Counted from the stretch's first letter, positions 44,457 through 53,875 are shown. The stretch is DNA of 64,000 nt from Bacillus swezeyi (GCF_001969815.1 NZ_MRBK01000004.1:310001-374000); one strand, 5' to 3'. Numbers and translations: made by a program. Notes: a model not told the origin generated them from the letters alone.

Positions 44457-44651
44457 TACCAAAATGAAAAGCCATTTTCCAACTGGATAAGAGAGTTTCT
44501 ATGATAGTCAATTTCTTACGAAGCCGATAGAGTATTTAACAAAAGAATTCATCGGTAAAAAATGACAGGTGATAACTTTAAAAAAGAAAACATGGAAACA
44601 TTTTAAATAATCTTATCTTGATATTTTTAATGTTTCCTTTATAAACTGATT

Positions 44652-44831
44652 TTGAGAGGGCTTTTATGTATTTTATACCTGGGATTTGTTTCATTTTTAT
44701 TTGATTTGTTAATGATATTCTTTATAAAATTATTTTCTCTATCTTTCTCTAAGAATGTGGTAGATGGTAATGGCAATGAAAGTGTATCGAATTATTTTCA
44801 GTTTGACGTAATGATTTACCCATTATTTTGA
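44652..44831 (+). other. Possible decayed small membrane-protein gene in an AT-rich gap
   Basis: In the 360-base gap after pepT one plus-strand frame of about 59 codons from a TTG reads as a hydrophobic peptide (YLGFVSFLFDLLMIFFIKLF) then a polar tail, ending TGA. A GAGAGGG site lies before an ATG in another frame that stops quickly. It may be a frameshifted remnant; the rest of the gap holds nothing I can identify. Confidence 0.25.
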
Positions 44832-44970
44832 TTTCTGTTCACTTCTTTCAAAAAAATAAAGCTTAGAATATAAACAAAAAAAGCAGGGTGAAAAGGCCTG
44901 CTTTTTTTAATTATTATATCAAGCTGATTTAAAATGAAGGATATCCCCTTTGTGATACATTCCGAGTATA

Positions 44971-45297
44971 CCTCATGCAAATCGGCCGCATTTTTCCGGT
45001 AAAAATGAAAGCTTCTTGGACTTGCTGCAGATACAAAGCTCAATCCGGTTTCACCGTCATCGCTTCGAACGATATAGGCAGTATCTCCCCCTTTTTCTTC
45101 AATAACGCCGATAACGTAACCGCCAAAATGATCGTTAGAAACTTCCTTTGTCAGCATGACTGCTGCGCACCGAATTTTCAACAGCAATCGCACATTCAAA
45201 GGCTCTCTGCCGGCAATGCATTCAAATCCGGCTCCAATGTCCAGAGCAGTTGCTTTGGGCTGGGATAAAATCAATGAGCGTCTCACCGATGCAAAAT
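44971..45297 (-). pseudogene. Fructokinase (PfkB family) remnant, frameshifted and truncated
   Basis: Directly after the GH32 stop, the minus strand encodes FCIGETLIDFIPAQ, the start of a PfkB-type fructokinase. The frame then shifts within about 15 codons to one reading KATALDIG..FECIAG.EPLNV and TKEVSNDHFGGYVIGVIEE. It continues DTAYIVRSDDGETGLSFVS and FHFYRKNAADL. Homology ends near 44971, so two thirds of the protein, including the catalytic Asp region, is missing. It would have phosphorylated fructose released by the neighbouring hydrolase (cscK/scrK role). The operon must now use another fructokinase. Confidence 0.82.
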
Positions 45298-45300
45298 ACC

Positions 45301-46782
45301 CTATTCAAACAATCCATCGTCTTTCCAAATATCTTTTAACGTCCAATAGATAAATTTTTCAATTCTAACATCGCCTATCTCAGAAAACAGCTCGATTCCC
45401 AGCCTGCCTTCTTTCGGATAGATGCGGCTTGTCATCGTTGCTTCACCATCATTTGCAAATACTTCAATAGAAGATCTGTCAATAAATAACCGCAGAGCAA
45501 GTTTCTCTCCCGCTTCAATCCTGACGCTTCTTACACCGTCATTTGCTTTTCCGGACTTCGAGCAGTCTAACGTCAGCCTTTGATCGGCTAAACTATACTG
45601 AATGACTGTCTCCTCCTTTTCCAGCCCCCGAATCGTTAACCCTATCGTTTGCGCACTAGAATCCGTTATATCATACACGACCTGCACTTCAAGCAGCTCT
45701 TCAGCTGTCTTAGCCAGATAACTCCCTGACAGCGATTGATTGGCACATGCCCGATGTTCGGTTTGCCGCAACAGCTCGGTTTCTTCCACAGGATTCATCA
45801 AGATTTTGTGGTCATCGCGCAATGTCAATTCCCGCGGCAGCGTCAAAGCCCCGCACCAGCCATCCGCTTTCGTCGGCATCTCTGATTCCCACATATCCAT
45901 CCAGCCAATCGCTATTCTGCGTCCTTTATCATCCAGCAATGTTTGCACTGCATAAAAGTCATGGCCATGGTCCAGCTCTGTAAATGAGCCATGGATAAAC
46001 TCATGCGTCTCATCATCATATTCCCCTACCAAATAGCCGGTTTGAAACAAATTTTGATACCGGTCACCGTCAGCATCGATGCCTTGGGGAGAAATCAGCA
46101 AGACATGTTTACCGTCCAATTCAAAAAAATCAGGACACTCCCACATATAGCCGAGATTTCCGTCGCTTTGAGCGAGGACGCCTGCGTATTCCCAATCCCG
46201 CAAATTAGGCGAGCGGTATAAAATGACCCTTCCGACGTTTTCTTTTGAGGAATTTCCGACCACCATATACCAGCTTCCATTATGCTTCCATACCTTCGGA
46301 TCGCGGAAATGGCGGGCGCTGTCTTCCGGCATTTCCGCAATAACAGGATTTTGCTGAAGCTTTTCAAACACAATCCCATCCTGACTGACAGCAATATTTT
46401 GATTTTGATAGAAAAGGTCTTTCTCTTGATCTATCACATTATGGCCTGTATAGATTAAAACAAGTGTGCCATGATCATCGACAGCGCTCCCCGAAAAGCA
46501 GCCGCTTTGATCGAATGCGTCGCCCGGAGTTAAAGCGACCGGCAGATGCTCCCAATGAATGAGATCTTTACTCTTTACATGGCCCCAATGCATCGGCCCC
46601 CAATTCTCATCATACGGATGATGCTGATAAAAGACATGGTATTCTCCTTTATACTGAATCAGCCCGTTCGGATCATTGATCCAGTTCGCCCGGGGCATAA
46701 TGTGGTATCCCAATCGATATCTTTCGTTTATTTTTTCTTCGGCTTTCTTCAATGCCTTTTCTGCTCTGTGGATTCTATCCAT
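45301..46782 (-). CDS. GH32 sucrose / fructo-oligosaccharide hydrolase (intracellular)
   Basis: About 493 residues from ATG 46782, nine bases after AGAGGAG; ATG 46791 directly abuts that site. Five-blade propeller with the nucleophile Asp in ANWINDPNG, transition-state stabiliser RDPKV and acid/base Glu in WECPDFF, then the C-terminal beta sandwich (LFIDRSSIEVFANDGEAT). No signal peptide, so it acts on imported sugar. Invertase (CscA/SacA/ScrB) type; free versus phosphorylated sucrose cannot be read from sequence, but the symporter and ABC neighbours favour unphosphorylated substrates. Overlaps the MFS gene by eight bases. Confidence 0.92.
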   Translation of the reverse strand: MDRIHRAEKALKKAEEKINERYRLGYHIMPRANWINDPNGLIQYKGEYHVFYQHHPYDENWGPMHWGHVKSKDLIHWEHLPVALTPGDAFDQSGCFSGSAVDDHGTLVLIYTGHNVIDQEKDLFYQNQNIAVSQDGIVFEKLQQNPVIAEMPEDSARHFRDPKVWKHNGSWYMVVGNSSKENVGRVILYRSPNLRDWEYAGVLAQSDGNLGYMWECPDFFELDGKHVLLISPQGIDADGDRYQNLFQTGYLVGEYDDETHEFIHGSFTELDHGHDFYAVQTLLDDKGRRIAIGWMDMWESEMPTKADGWCGALTLPRELTLRDDHKILMNPVEETELLRQTEHRACANQSLSGSYLAKTAEELLEVQVVYDITDSSAQTIGLTIRGLEKEETVIQYSLADQRLTLDCSKSGKANDGVRSVRIEAGEKLALRLFIDRSSIEVFANDGEATMTSRIYPKEGRLGIELFSEIGDVRIEKFIYWTLKDIWKDDGLFE

Positions 46783-48037
46783 TTGTGACATCTCCTCTAT
46801 ATCTGTTTTGTTGTATGTGCTGAGTGTATACAGCGCCTTTCTTCGAATCCAATAAGGTAAAGATGGAAATAATGGTGAAACAAAGAACTAAAGTTCCCAT
46901 CATGAGATAGGTGTGACGAAACCCTATGCTGTCGTATAAACCACCTACAAGCGGCGAAAAAATCGATGTACCCACCTGAGATGCAAACTGAAAACCGACT
47001 AGATAAAGAACGGATGAAAGACGCGTATCAAAATGAGACGCCAAATATTTAAAAATCGCGATCAGCATGATCGGCAATTCCAAAGCATGAATAAGTTTCA
47101 TCGATGAAATTCCGACAGGTCCGCTGACAAGGCCTGAGCCGACAATACGGAAAGACATGAAAAGCCCCGCTAAAATCAAACTTTTTTTAGGGCCGAGCTT
47201 ATTGACGATAAAGGGTGCCAGAAACATCATGCCCGCTTCGATAAATACCTGGAATGAGTTGAGATATCCAAATACCTGGTTCCCCACGGCCGCAGTCGGA
47301 AATAAAGACGCGTAGTAAATTGGAAACTGCTGATCATACACACCGTACACGCATGTCACACCGATCACGTACACCATGAAAAACCAGAAATCTTTTAATA
47401 GAAAAAGCCCTCCGACGTCTTTTAACCGGATCGAATCGGCTCTTTCCCTTTCATCATCCGACATCTCGATTTTTACGGATATAATAATGGCCACCAATAT
47501 AACGGCCGACAGGGATGCAACCCAAAAGTTGATATTCGGATTGATATTGAATAGCTGCCCCGCAAAAAACGTTGCCGCAGCCCAGCCGAGCGAGCCCCAC
47601 ATTCTTGTTCTCCCGTATTCGAACTGATATTTCCGGCTGACCTTTTCAATGTAGGTCTCAATGGCGCCAATCCCGGCCAGAAAAGCTGTCCCTAAATAAA
47701 TACCGCCGACGATGGCGCCAAGGATGACATGATATTGTAAAAGCGGTCCGTAGACAAAGATATAAAACGGCCCGGTAAAAACGAGCAGCAAACTAATCAT
47801 AAATAATATATTTTTCCTTAGCCCGAGCTTATCCGAGATAAAACCGTATAAGGGCTGCATACACAACGTAAAGATAGCATTTACAGAAAAGATAATACCC
47901 GTCTCCGCCCCATTTAAATTGATTTCCTGCCCCAACCAAATCGCAAATAAAGAGTAGCTGGAAGACCAGGTAAAAAAGAAAAAGAAAAAATAAGCGCTTA
48001 GTTTCCAATACAGACTGTTTGAGCTTTTCATTTTCAT
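46775..48037 (-). CDS. Oligosaccharide:H+ symporter family MFS permease (CscB/LacY-like)
   Basis: 420 residues with 12 TM helices. LYWKLSAYFFFFFFTWSSSY is the typical first helix of the LacY/CscB family, and GIIFSVNAIFTLCMQPLYGF carries the helix-2 region with the DKLGLRKN loop motif. FEYGRTRMWGSLGWA corresponds to the helix 4-5 substrate region. Probably imports sucrose or short fructans with protons. Ribosome site AAAGGAG five bases before ATG. Sits between the ABC permease and the GH32 gene. Confidence 0.85.
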   Translation of the reverse strand: MKMKSSNSLYWKLSAYFFFFFFTWSSSYSLFAIWLGQEINLNGAETGIIFSVNAIFTLCMQPLYGFISDKLGLRKNILFMISLLLVFTGPFYIFVYGPLLQYHVILGAIVGGIYLGTAFLAGIGAIETYIEKVSRKYQFEYGRTRMWGSLGWAAATFFAGQLFNINPNINFWVASLSAVILVAIIISVKIEMSDDERERADSIRLKDVGGLFLLKDFWFFMVYVIGVTCVYGVYDQQFPIYYASLFPTAAVGNQVFGYLNSFQVFIEAGMMFLAPFIVNKLGPKKSLILAGLFMSFRIVGSGLVSGPVGISSMKLIHALELPIMLIAIFKYLASHFDTRLSSVLYLVGFQFASQVGTSIFSPLVGGLYDSIGFRHTYLMMGTLVLCFTIISIFTLLDSKKGAVYTQHIQQNRYRGDVTNG

Positions 48038-48065
48038 TTGCTCCTTTAACCCGACTTGGATGTAT

Positions 48066-48914
48066 CTATTTGATACCTGTCCCTGAACCGCCCAGACCTT
48101 CTAAAATGTAGCGTTGGGCTACAATGTAGATCAGAATCAGCGGAATCGTGGAAATCGTCAAAACCGCCATTACCTGATTCGTATAAACCGGCTCGGTGTT
48201 GTTGATGGCTGTAATTGCTACCTGGATCGGAAATTTCGACTTATCCGTCAAAACCATCAGCGGCCAAATATAGTCATTCCAGCTGCCGATAAAGGCCAAT
48301 GTCCCCACTGTAGCAACAGCCGGTTTAGACATTGGCAGCATAACCCGCCAGAAAATTTGCCACGTATTTGCCCCATCCAGCTTAGCCGATTCAATCATCT
48401 CTCCCGGAATCGCCATGAAAAAGTTTCGGAACAAATAAATATTGAAAGCCCCGGCCAGCGTCGGCAAAATCACGGCAAGGCGTGTATCAACAAGTCCAAG
48501 CTTATGAACGATTGTAAACTGCGAGATTAAAATCGTTTCAAACGGAACGATTAAAAGCGCCAGCAATATAGCAAACAGCACCTTTTTACCTGTGAATTGC
48601 AGCTTGGCGAACGCGAAGCCTGCCATTCCGTTGATGACGACAGATCCCGCTGCCACACACAAACCGTAAAACAAACTGTTACCGATATACATCAGTAAAT
48701 CAAACCGTGACAGTACTTCCCTGTAGGATGCAAACCATTCCGACGGATGAAAAGACGGGAGAAACGCTTTGATGCTGCTCATATTATTGTAAATATCAGC
48801 TTCCGGTTTCATCGATGAAGCGACCATCCAAATCAGCGGAAAAATAAACAGAACCGCCAGCAAAACAAGACATATATATTCCAGTATCGTCAAAGGTCCG
48901 AATTTCCGTCTCAT
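48066..48914 (-). CDS. Sugar ABC transporter permease (MalG type)
   Basis: 282 residues, six TM helices. The EAA loop signature is visible as MIESAKLDGANTWQIFWRVMLPMSKPA, the coupling loop to the ATPase. The start codon overlaps the stop of the upstream permease (ATGA). Forms an importer with the binding protein and second permease. No ATPase gene is present in the operon, so it presumably uses the shared MsmX ATPase, as other Bacillus oligosaccharide importers do. Confidence 0.92.
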   Translation of the reverse strand: MRRKFGPLTILEYICLVLLAVLFIFPLIWMVASSMKPEADIYNNMSSIKAFLPSFHPSEWFASYREVLSRFDLLMYIGNSLFYGLCVAAGSVVINGMAGFAFAKLQFTGKKVLFAILLALLIVPFETILISQFTIVHKLGLVDTRLAVILPTLAGAFNIYLFRNFFMAIPGEMIESAKLDGANTWQIFWRVMLPMSKPAVATVGTLAFIGSWNDYIWPLMVLTDKSKFPIQVAITAINNTEPVYTNQVMAVLTISTIPLILIYIVAQRYILEGLGGSGTGIK

Positions 48915-49849
48915 TCGGCTTCATCCTCCTTCACCAACTTGCGCTGCGCAAGCGTCACCAATCCAATAATCGTGCCAAACAAGAGCGCAATTGAACTTGC
49001 ATAGCCAACCATTCGATCGGTAAATCCCGTTTGATAAATATAATAGACAACCGTCATCGTTGAATTGACCGGTCCGCCCTGGGTCATAACCATTGGCTGA
49101 ACGAGGAGCTTAAAGGCACTGATCAGCGTCGTGATAAAGATAAAAACAGACGTCGGTTTCAGCAAAGGTAATGTAATATAAATAAACCGCTGCCATTTAT
49201 TCATGCCATCCAATTGCGCCGCCTCATAGACATCCCCGGGAATATTTTGCAAACCCGCTAAAAAAATCAGCATCTGAAATCCGGCTCCCTGCCAGGCGGA
49301 AACGACAACAATCGTAAAGATCGCCTGCTTAGGGCTTGTCAAAAACGGCTGTGGCGATAGGCCGAAATGCGTCAGTACGTTATTCATCATCCCTTCATTC
49401 GGATTCAGCAAGTACAGCCACAAAACGGAGATGACAACAAGCGACATGACGACGGGGCTAAAGTATGCGACTTTAAAAAACGTATTGGCCTTGCGTTTTT
49501 TATTCAACAGAAGGGCCAGCCCGAGAGCGGCCCCGATCTGTAACGGAATCACAATGACGACGAATTTCAATGTGTTGCTCAAACTTTTCAAGAATATAGG
49601 GTCTTTGAACAGTTTGATAAAGTTGTCAAAACCGACAAACTTGCGCAGATCAGGTGTTAACAAATAATAATCTGTAAATGCGTAGTAAACGGCCATAATC
49701 GAAGGAATCACGAGAAACACTGACAAAATCAGCAGGGCCGGACCTAAAAATATATACGCCACCGCATTGTCCCGCCACCGTATTTTATTGGCTGGGTCTC
49801 TTTTTAGCGGAAAGACCGGTCTGGCTTCTTTCAACGGAATTTTATTCAT
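48911..49849 (-). CDS. Sugar ABC transporter permease (MalF type)
   Basis: 312 residues with six TM helices. The EAA loop reads VYEAAQLDGMNKWQRFIYITLPLLKP. It follows the binding-protein gene by 11 bases and overlaps the next permease by four. Heterodimer partner of the 48066 product in an importer for fructo-oligosaccharides or sucrose-related sugars. Confidence 0.92.
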   Translation of the reverse strand: MNKIPLKEARPVFPLKRDPANKIRWRDNAVAYIFLGPALLILSVFLVIPSIMAVYYAFTDYYLLTPDLRKFVGFDNFIKLFKDPIFLKSLSNTLKFVVIVIPLQIGAALGLALLLNKKRKANTFFKVAYFSPVVMSLVVISVLWLYLLNPNEGMMNNVLTHFGLSPQPFLTSPKQAIFTIVVVSAWQGAGFQMLIFLAGLQNIPGDVYEAAQLDGMNKWQRFIYITLPLLKPTSVFIFITTLISAFKLLVQPMVMTQGGPVNSTMTVVYYIYQTGFTDRMVGYASSIALLFGTIIGLVTLAQRKLVKEDEAE

Positions 49850-49860
49850 GGCTCCACCTT

Positions 49861-51159
49861 CTAGTTTGCCTTATCAATGGCTGATTGCATTTCTTTTGCA
49901 CGCGTATCCAGCACTTGTTGAATATCCTGATGCTGATCATAGAAGCTGATGTCATCGATCGCTTGCTGAAATGCACGTGTCACCTGCGGATATGCCGGTG
50001 TAACCGGACGTGCATGCCCTGATTCTTTCAGCTGCTGCATGAAGACATTCATTTCATCCGAGAATTCTTTTGTCAGCACTTTCTCTGATGAATAACGCAC
50101 AGGCAGCGCGGCGATCGAACGGCTCAATTCAAGGTTGGAATCTTTGTTTGTCATCCAATCGACCAGTTTTGCCGCCCATTCCTTGTTTTCAGATGTCTGT
50201 GTCATGGCGAACTGCCAGCTTCCTGAAGGGGACATAAGCTTTTTTGTTTTTGGGGAAACGGGATAAGGCATCACGCCATAATCAACATTGGGAAAATTTG
50301 TTTTCATGTCGGTTACCGTCCAGACACCGCTCATTTTCATCGGATATTTTTCCGTTTCAAAAGCCTGCTTGACCGGGGTCCGGGTCGTATAGCCTTCTTT
50401 GAGCATTGTTTGAATAAACGTCATCGCTTCAACGGTCGGTTTGTCGTTGAAAACCCCGTCCGCGTTCTTACCATCTTTTGAAAGGATATTGCCGCCGGCC
50501 GACCAAACAAATGGCAACAGCGCATACGTCAGCATTTCGTCTTTTGACTGTAATTGCATATCGATGGCCGGTTTGTCGTATTTATTTTTCAGCTTTTTGC
50601 AAAGCTCAAGAAATTCGTCCCATGTCCAAGGATCATCAACCGTTGGCAGCTTTTCTAAATCAACGCCGGCTCCCTTTAGCATCTTTTTGTTATAGTAAAT
50701 GCCGACCGACGATTCGCTGACGCCGATCGCATATAGCTTTCCCTGGTAGGTTCCCTGCTGTTTAATGCTTGGCAACAAATCATCCTGGTCTTTGATATAC
50801 TCATCCAATGGCGCAATAACGCCCGATTTCGCATATGCCGCCGTATTCGGTCCGTCCAAAGTGATAACATCCGGCAGCGTGTTCGTAGTCAGCGCCGCGT
50901 TCACTTTGTCTTCATATCCGCCACCGTTTCCGCTTCTGGGGATGAAATCAATTTTGGCCTCGACATTTTCAGAAGCGTACTTTTTATTAAAAGCGTCCAC
51001 ACGCTTTTGATAAACCTTTCCTTCTTCACTATCGTCAGACACGTGCACCCACACGGTAAGCGTTTTCCCGCCACGGCTATTTGCGCTTTTGCTATTGCTG
51101 CAGCCCCACAGCGCAAACATCAGCAACAACGATAAAATTCCCAAAAGCCAACTCTTCAT
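49861..51159 (-). CDS. Sugar-binding lipoprotein of an ABC importer
   Basis: About 432 residues from ATG 51159 after GGGGGAAG; the longer frame to 51192 lacks a site. Lipoprotein signal LLGILSLLLMFALWGC, Cys20. Family 1 solute-binding protein (VDAFNKKY, VITLDGPNTAAYAKSG, then a WTWDEFLELCKKLK segment). First gene of a six-gene operon (binding protein, two permeases, symporter, GH32, fructokinase remnant). Upstream are a cre-like site and two LacI-type operators. Confidence 0.92.
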   Translation of the reverse strand: MKSWLLGILSLLLMFALWGCSNSKSANSRGGKTLTVWVHVSDDSEEGKVYQKRVDAFNKKYASENVEAKIDFIPRSGNGGGYEDKVNAALTTNTLPDVITLDGPNTAAYAKSGVIAPLDEYIKDQDDLLPSIKQQGTYQGKLYAIGVSESSVGIYYNKKMLKGAGVDLEKLPTVDDPWTWDEFLELCKKLKNKYDKPAIDMQLQSKDEMLTYALLPFVWSAGGNILSKDGKNADGVFNDKPTVEAMTFIQTMLKEGYTTRTPVKQAFETEKYPMKMSGVWTVTDMKTNFPNVDYGVMPYPVSPKTKKLMSPSGSWQFAMTQTSENKEWAAKLVDWMTNKDSNLELSRSIAALPVRYSSEKVLTKEFSDEMNVFMQQLKESGHARPVTPAYPQVTRAFQQAIDDISFYDQHQDIQQVLDTRAKEMQSAIDKAN

Positions 51160-51197
51160 CTTTGTCACTTCCCCCCACTTTTCATCAATCAATAAAA

Positions 51198-51211
51198 TAA
51201 AAGCGCTTTCA
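51198..51211 (-). promoter_or_regulatory. cre-like site upstream of the sucrose/fructan operon
   Basis: TGAAAGCGCTTTTA on the minus strand, one base off the consensus. Suggests catabolite repression by CcpA. Confidence 0.65.
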
Positions 51212-51222
51212 AATAAATTTTA

Positions 51223-51257
51223 TGTCAACCGGTTTCATATGTCAACCGGTTGACATA
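51223..51257. promoter_or_regulatory. Two LacI-family operators
   Basis: TGTCAACCGGTTTCA (51223-51237) and the perfect palindrome TGTCAACCGGTTGACA (51240-51255), with centre CCGG, 17 bases apart. They lie between the divergent repressor and the transport operon and are the obvious binding sites of that repressor. Confidence 0.85.
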
Positions 51258-51391
51258 TGTTTTTCAATTCATTCACATTGGTCCGTTTCCCAGAATCATG
51301 GCATTTCCTTGCACATATCAGCCTGATTCTCTAAAATAAGTGCGTGACGAGACTTGTAAGCCATTTCAGTAAAAAGCAGGGGGACAAGGGA

Positions 51392-52366
51392 ATGAAGCCT
51401 AGCATTCACGACGTTGCAAAAATAGCGGGAGTTTCACCAACAACCGTTTCGCGGGTATTAAATAACCGCGGCTATATTAGCGAAAAAACAAAGGAAAAAG
51501 TGTACAGGGCGATGGAAGAAATCAATTACTTTCCAAACGATTTGGCCCGCTCTTTATTTCGTAAACGAACCAATTTAATAGGGCTCATCATCCCAAACTC
51601 CAGCAACCCGTTTTTCGGCGAACTGGCCTTTCATATTGAGAGCATCTGCGCTTCCATGGGCTACAAACTGCTGCTTTGCAACAGCTTACACCGCAAAGAC
51701 AAAGAAGAAAAATACTTGGAAATGCTGATACGAAATCAGGTGGACGGCGTCATCGCCGTGACTTACAACAGGGGGATTTTAAATTATCATCGGCAAAACC
51801 TGCCGATTGTCGCCATTGATCATTACTTATCGGAAACGATTCCCGTCATCGGCTCCGATAATTATGACGGAGGGAAAAAAGCGACGGAACTGTTAATTGC
51901 AAAAGGCTGCCGGCACATCATCCATATCAACGGGCCGATTGAGCTGAAAACACCGGCAAATCTTCGCAGAAAAGCATATGAAGATGTGATGCGGCAACAC
52001 GGGAGACAGCCTATTACATATGAAGTCCCATTTCATCAGAATTACCAGGAAGTCATCTCAAAGCTGTTTGATGAACAGCCTGCAGCTGACGGCATTTTTG
52101 CCAGCGATGATCTTATGGCTGCTACAGTCATCACAGAAGCGAAAAAACGCAGAAAAGACATCCCGGGGCAATTAAAAGTGATCGGCTACGACGGGACGGA
52201 AGCTGTTCAGTCCATCCTTCCGGAATTGACAACCATCCAGCAGCCGATCGAACTCATTTCCAAGACGGCGATCGAGATTTTGTCAAAAGCCATTGAAGGT
52301 GAATTCGATGATTTGCCGCTGGAAACTTATTTACCTGTACAACTTTTGGAAGGCGGGACGACTTAA
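51392..52366 (+). CDS. LacI-family repressor of the sucrose/fructan operon
   Basis: 324 residues from ATG 51392; the frame opens 16 codons earlier without a better site. N-terminal LacI helix-turn-helix with hinge: SIHDVAKIAGVSPTTVSRVL, then FPNDLARSLF. Periplasmic-binding-protein-like sensor domain with GLIIPNSSNPFFGEL and FASDDLMAATVI. Divergent from the operon it flanks; the two palindromes between them contain the CG-centred core expected for this family. A sugar or sugar phosphate is the likely inducer. Confidence 0.92.
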   Translation: MKPSIHDVAKIAGVSPTTVSRVLNNRGYISEKTKEKVYRAMEEINYFPNDLARSLFRKRTNLIGLIIPNSSNPFFGELAFHIESICASMGYKLLLCNSLHRKDKEEKYLEMLIRNQVDGVIAVTYNRGILNYHRQNLPIVAIDHYLSETIPVIGSDNYDGGKKATELLIAKGCRHIIHINGPIELKTPANLRRKAYEDVMRQHGRQPITYEVPFHQNYQEVISKLFDEQPAADGIFASDDLMAATVITEAKKRRKDIPGQLKVIGYDGTEAVQSILPELTTIQQPIELISKTAIEILSKAIEGEFDDLPLETYLPVQLLEGGTT

Positions 52367-52382
52367 AATAAAGGCAGAATGA

Positions 52383-52406
52383 AAAGGAGACACTGACGTC
52401 TCCTTT
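52383..52406 (+). terminator. Terminator of the LacI-family gene
   Basis: AAAGGAGAC / GTCTCCTTT stem followed by TTCC. Confidence 0.75.
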
Positions 52407-52563
52407 TTCCTACACACATTCTCATCTATCCAATTGTAAAAAATATAAAATTTACATTACTCACCTAAAATTTAACTTATATTTCTAGACAAACTCTCCT
52501 CCACATGATAACTTTAAATACAAGTTTTCAAAAAATTCTAATTTTGTATGGAGGTGCCTTTAG

Positions 52564-53094
52564 TTGAAAGCAAGCCATTTTCTCCCTGAATCTCTTGCTT
52601 CTCTTGTAAAAGACATGTTAACCAAAACCGATGGTTCAACAACCAAAGCCATTGAAACACTGATCGGCGACAAAGCCGAAATTGAGGTTTTTCAGCAAAG
52701 CTATATCGATTATGACAAGCTGCCGGCTGAAGAAGCGAGACTGTTTCAACGCAATGATGAGATCTTATTCAGGACCTCCTCCCTGAAAACGGGCGATGAT
52801 TATTTGTCCTATAATTATGTCTATGTCAAAACAAATTCATTGCCGCCCGCCATCAAAAAAGATTTGCAAGAAGAAAGACTCCCCATTGGAAAAATCATTG
52901 CAGAACTGGAATCGCGTCGTGACATTTTCAGCACGGGCGAATCCTTGGGAAAGCACTTCTCACACCTTGTACCTGTTTCGTCAGAGCGGCAGTATGTTTT
53001 TAAAAAGTATCAAATCATCAGCGGACAGCAATGCATCTTCTATGTCTGCGAGCTGTTTGATTTAGAAAAAATCTGCGAACTGACACCGGGCTGA
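52564..53094 (+). CDS. Chorismate-lyase-fold protein (DUF98-like)
   Basis: 176 residues from a TTG with GGAGGTG seven bases upstream. The UbiC/UTRA-like fold is suggested by the central LPIGKIIAELESRRDIF segment and the paired strands EILFRTSSLKTG and FKKYQIISGQQCIFYVCELF. Chorismate lyases cut chorismate to 4-hydroxybenzoate and pyruvate. Bacillus uses menaquinone, so a ubiquinone role is not expected and the reaction is uncertain. Monocistronic. Confidence 0.7.
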   Translation: MKASHFLPESLASLVKDMLTKTDGSTTKAIETLIGDKAEIEVFQQSYIDYDKLPAEEARLFQRNDEILFRTSSLKTGDDYLSYNYVYVKTNSLPPAIKKDLQEERLPIGKIIAELESRRDIFSTGESLGKHFSHLVPVSSERQYVFKKYQIISGQQCIFYVCELFDLEKICELTPG

Positions 53095-53170
53095 TTTTTC
53101 GCCCGTCAGTTATGGCGCAGCGCTTCTTGAATACCTCTGTCATATCTCCTCTTCCATACCTCTTTTCAAA

Positions 53171-53193
53171 ACAAAAATCCCTGCGGACAGGGA
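53171..53193 (-). terminator. Terminator of the RsiV-like gene
   Basis: TCCCTG / CAGGGA stem with a 4-base loop followed on the minus strand by TTTTTGTTTT. Confidence 0.75.
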
Positions 53194-53200
53194 CTCATAT

Positions 53201-53875
53201 CTATTGGAAAACCGATTTCGGTACATGCACTACAGGGTTTCCAGCGGCATATGGAGCTACGTCATACTGTTGGAACACGATGGCGATTCCGTCTTTTGTA
53301 AAATAAAAGGCCGTATTTTTACCAAGAACGATATCTTTTTTCTTCACATCAGGGAAGAAAATATCTTGATGCTTTCGAATATAGTCATAAATGTAGTTTC
53401 TTGTTTTTTCAACCTTTGATTTCTTGTTTAAGACATCGGTCAAGTATACGCGCTTTTTCGCTTTCAGATCATAGTTGAACGAACGAACAGCTGTATTGCC
53501 GTGTGCTCCCCCGGAATATACATAATTCGCCGTCTGGATACTCAGTTTTTTGTCGTTCAGATATTTTACCTCGAAAGACGTTTGGTACGCCGTTTGATAA
53601 CCGTGCTGTTCACCGCCTTTTTTATTTTTTAGATAATCTTGATAAGACTGTTCAATATATCTTTTGAAGTCATTGTTGATCTTGTTTTGCAGAGATTTGC
53701 TGCTCAAGTTTTTGACCTGCGGATATTTCAGCTCCTTCACATTTTTATATGTATGGCTCGTCACCATCGGTTTATTGCCATTTGCCGCTTGAGCAGTCCC
53801 GCCAAACATCGTAAAAACCAAAAGCCCTGTCATCAAAATACCGGCAGCTTTCAAAAATGTCATTTTGTTCATCAT
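53201..53875 (-). CDS. Secreted protein with RsiV/PdaC-like DUF4163-DUF3298 domains
   Basis: 224 residues with a cleavable signal peptide (about 1-31, ending AQAA). The first domain (about 40-100) begins SHTYKNVKELKYPQVKNLSS. The second has YSGGAHGNTAVRSFNYDLKAKK, the hallmark of DUF3298. The tail FYFTKDGIAIVFQQYDVAPYAAG is the usual end of the family. This two-domain unit is the extracellular, lysozyme-binding part of the anti-sigma factor RsiV and also occurs in PdaC. Here it is free of a TM anchor or enzyme domain, so it is a soluble exported version. Confidence 0.82.
   Translation of the reverse strand: MMNKMTFLKAAGILMTGLLVFTMFGGTAQAANGNKPMVTSHTYKNVKELKYPQVKNLSSKSLQNKINNDFKRYIEQSYQDYLKNKKGGEQHGYQTAYQTSFEVKYLNDKKLSIQTANYVYSGGAHGNTAVRSFNYDLKAKKRVYLTDVLNKKSKVEKTRNYIYDYIRKHQDIFFPDVKKKDIVLGKNTAFYFTKDGIAIVFQQYDVAPYAAGNPVVHVPKSVFQ

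Noticed and set aside
44816-44970. Minus-strand continuation of the fructokinase frame
   Set aside because: Homology to PfkB kinases stops near 44971; the remaining codons are AT-rich read-through sequence.
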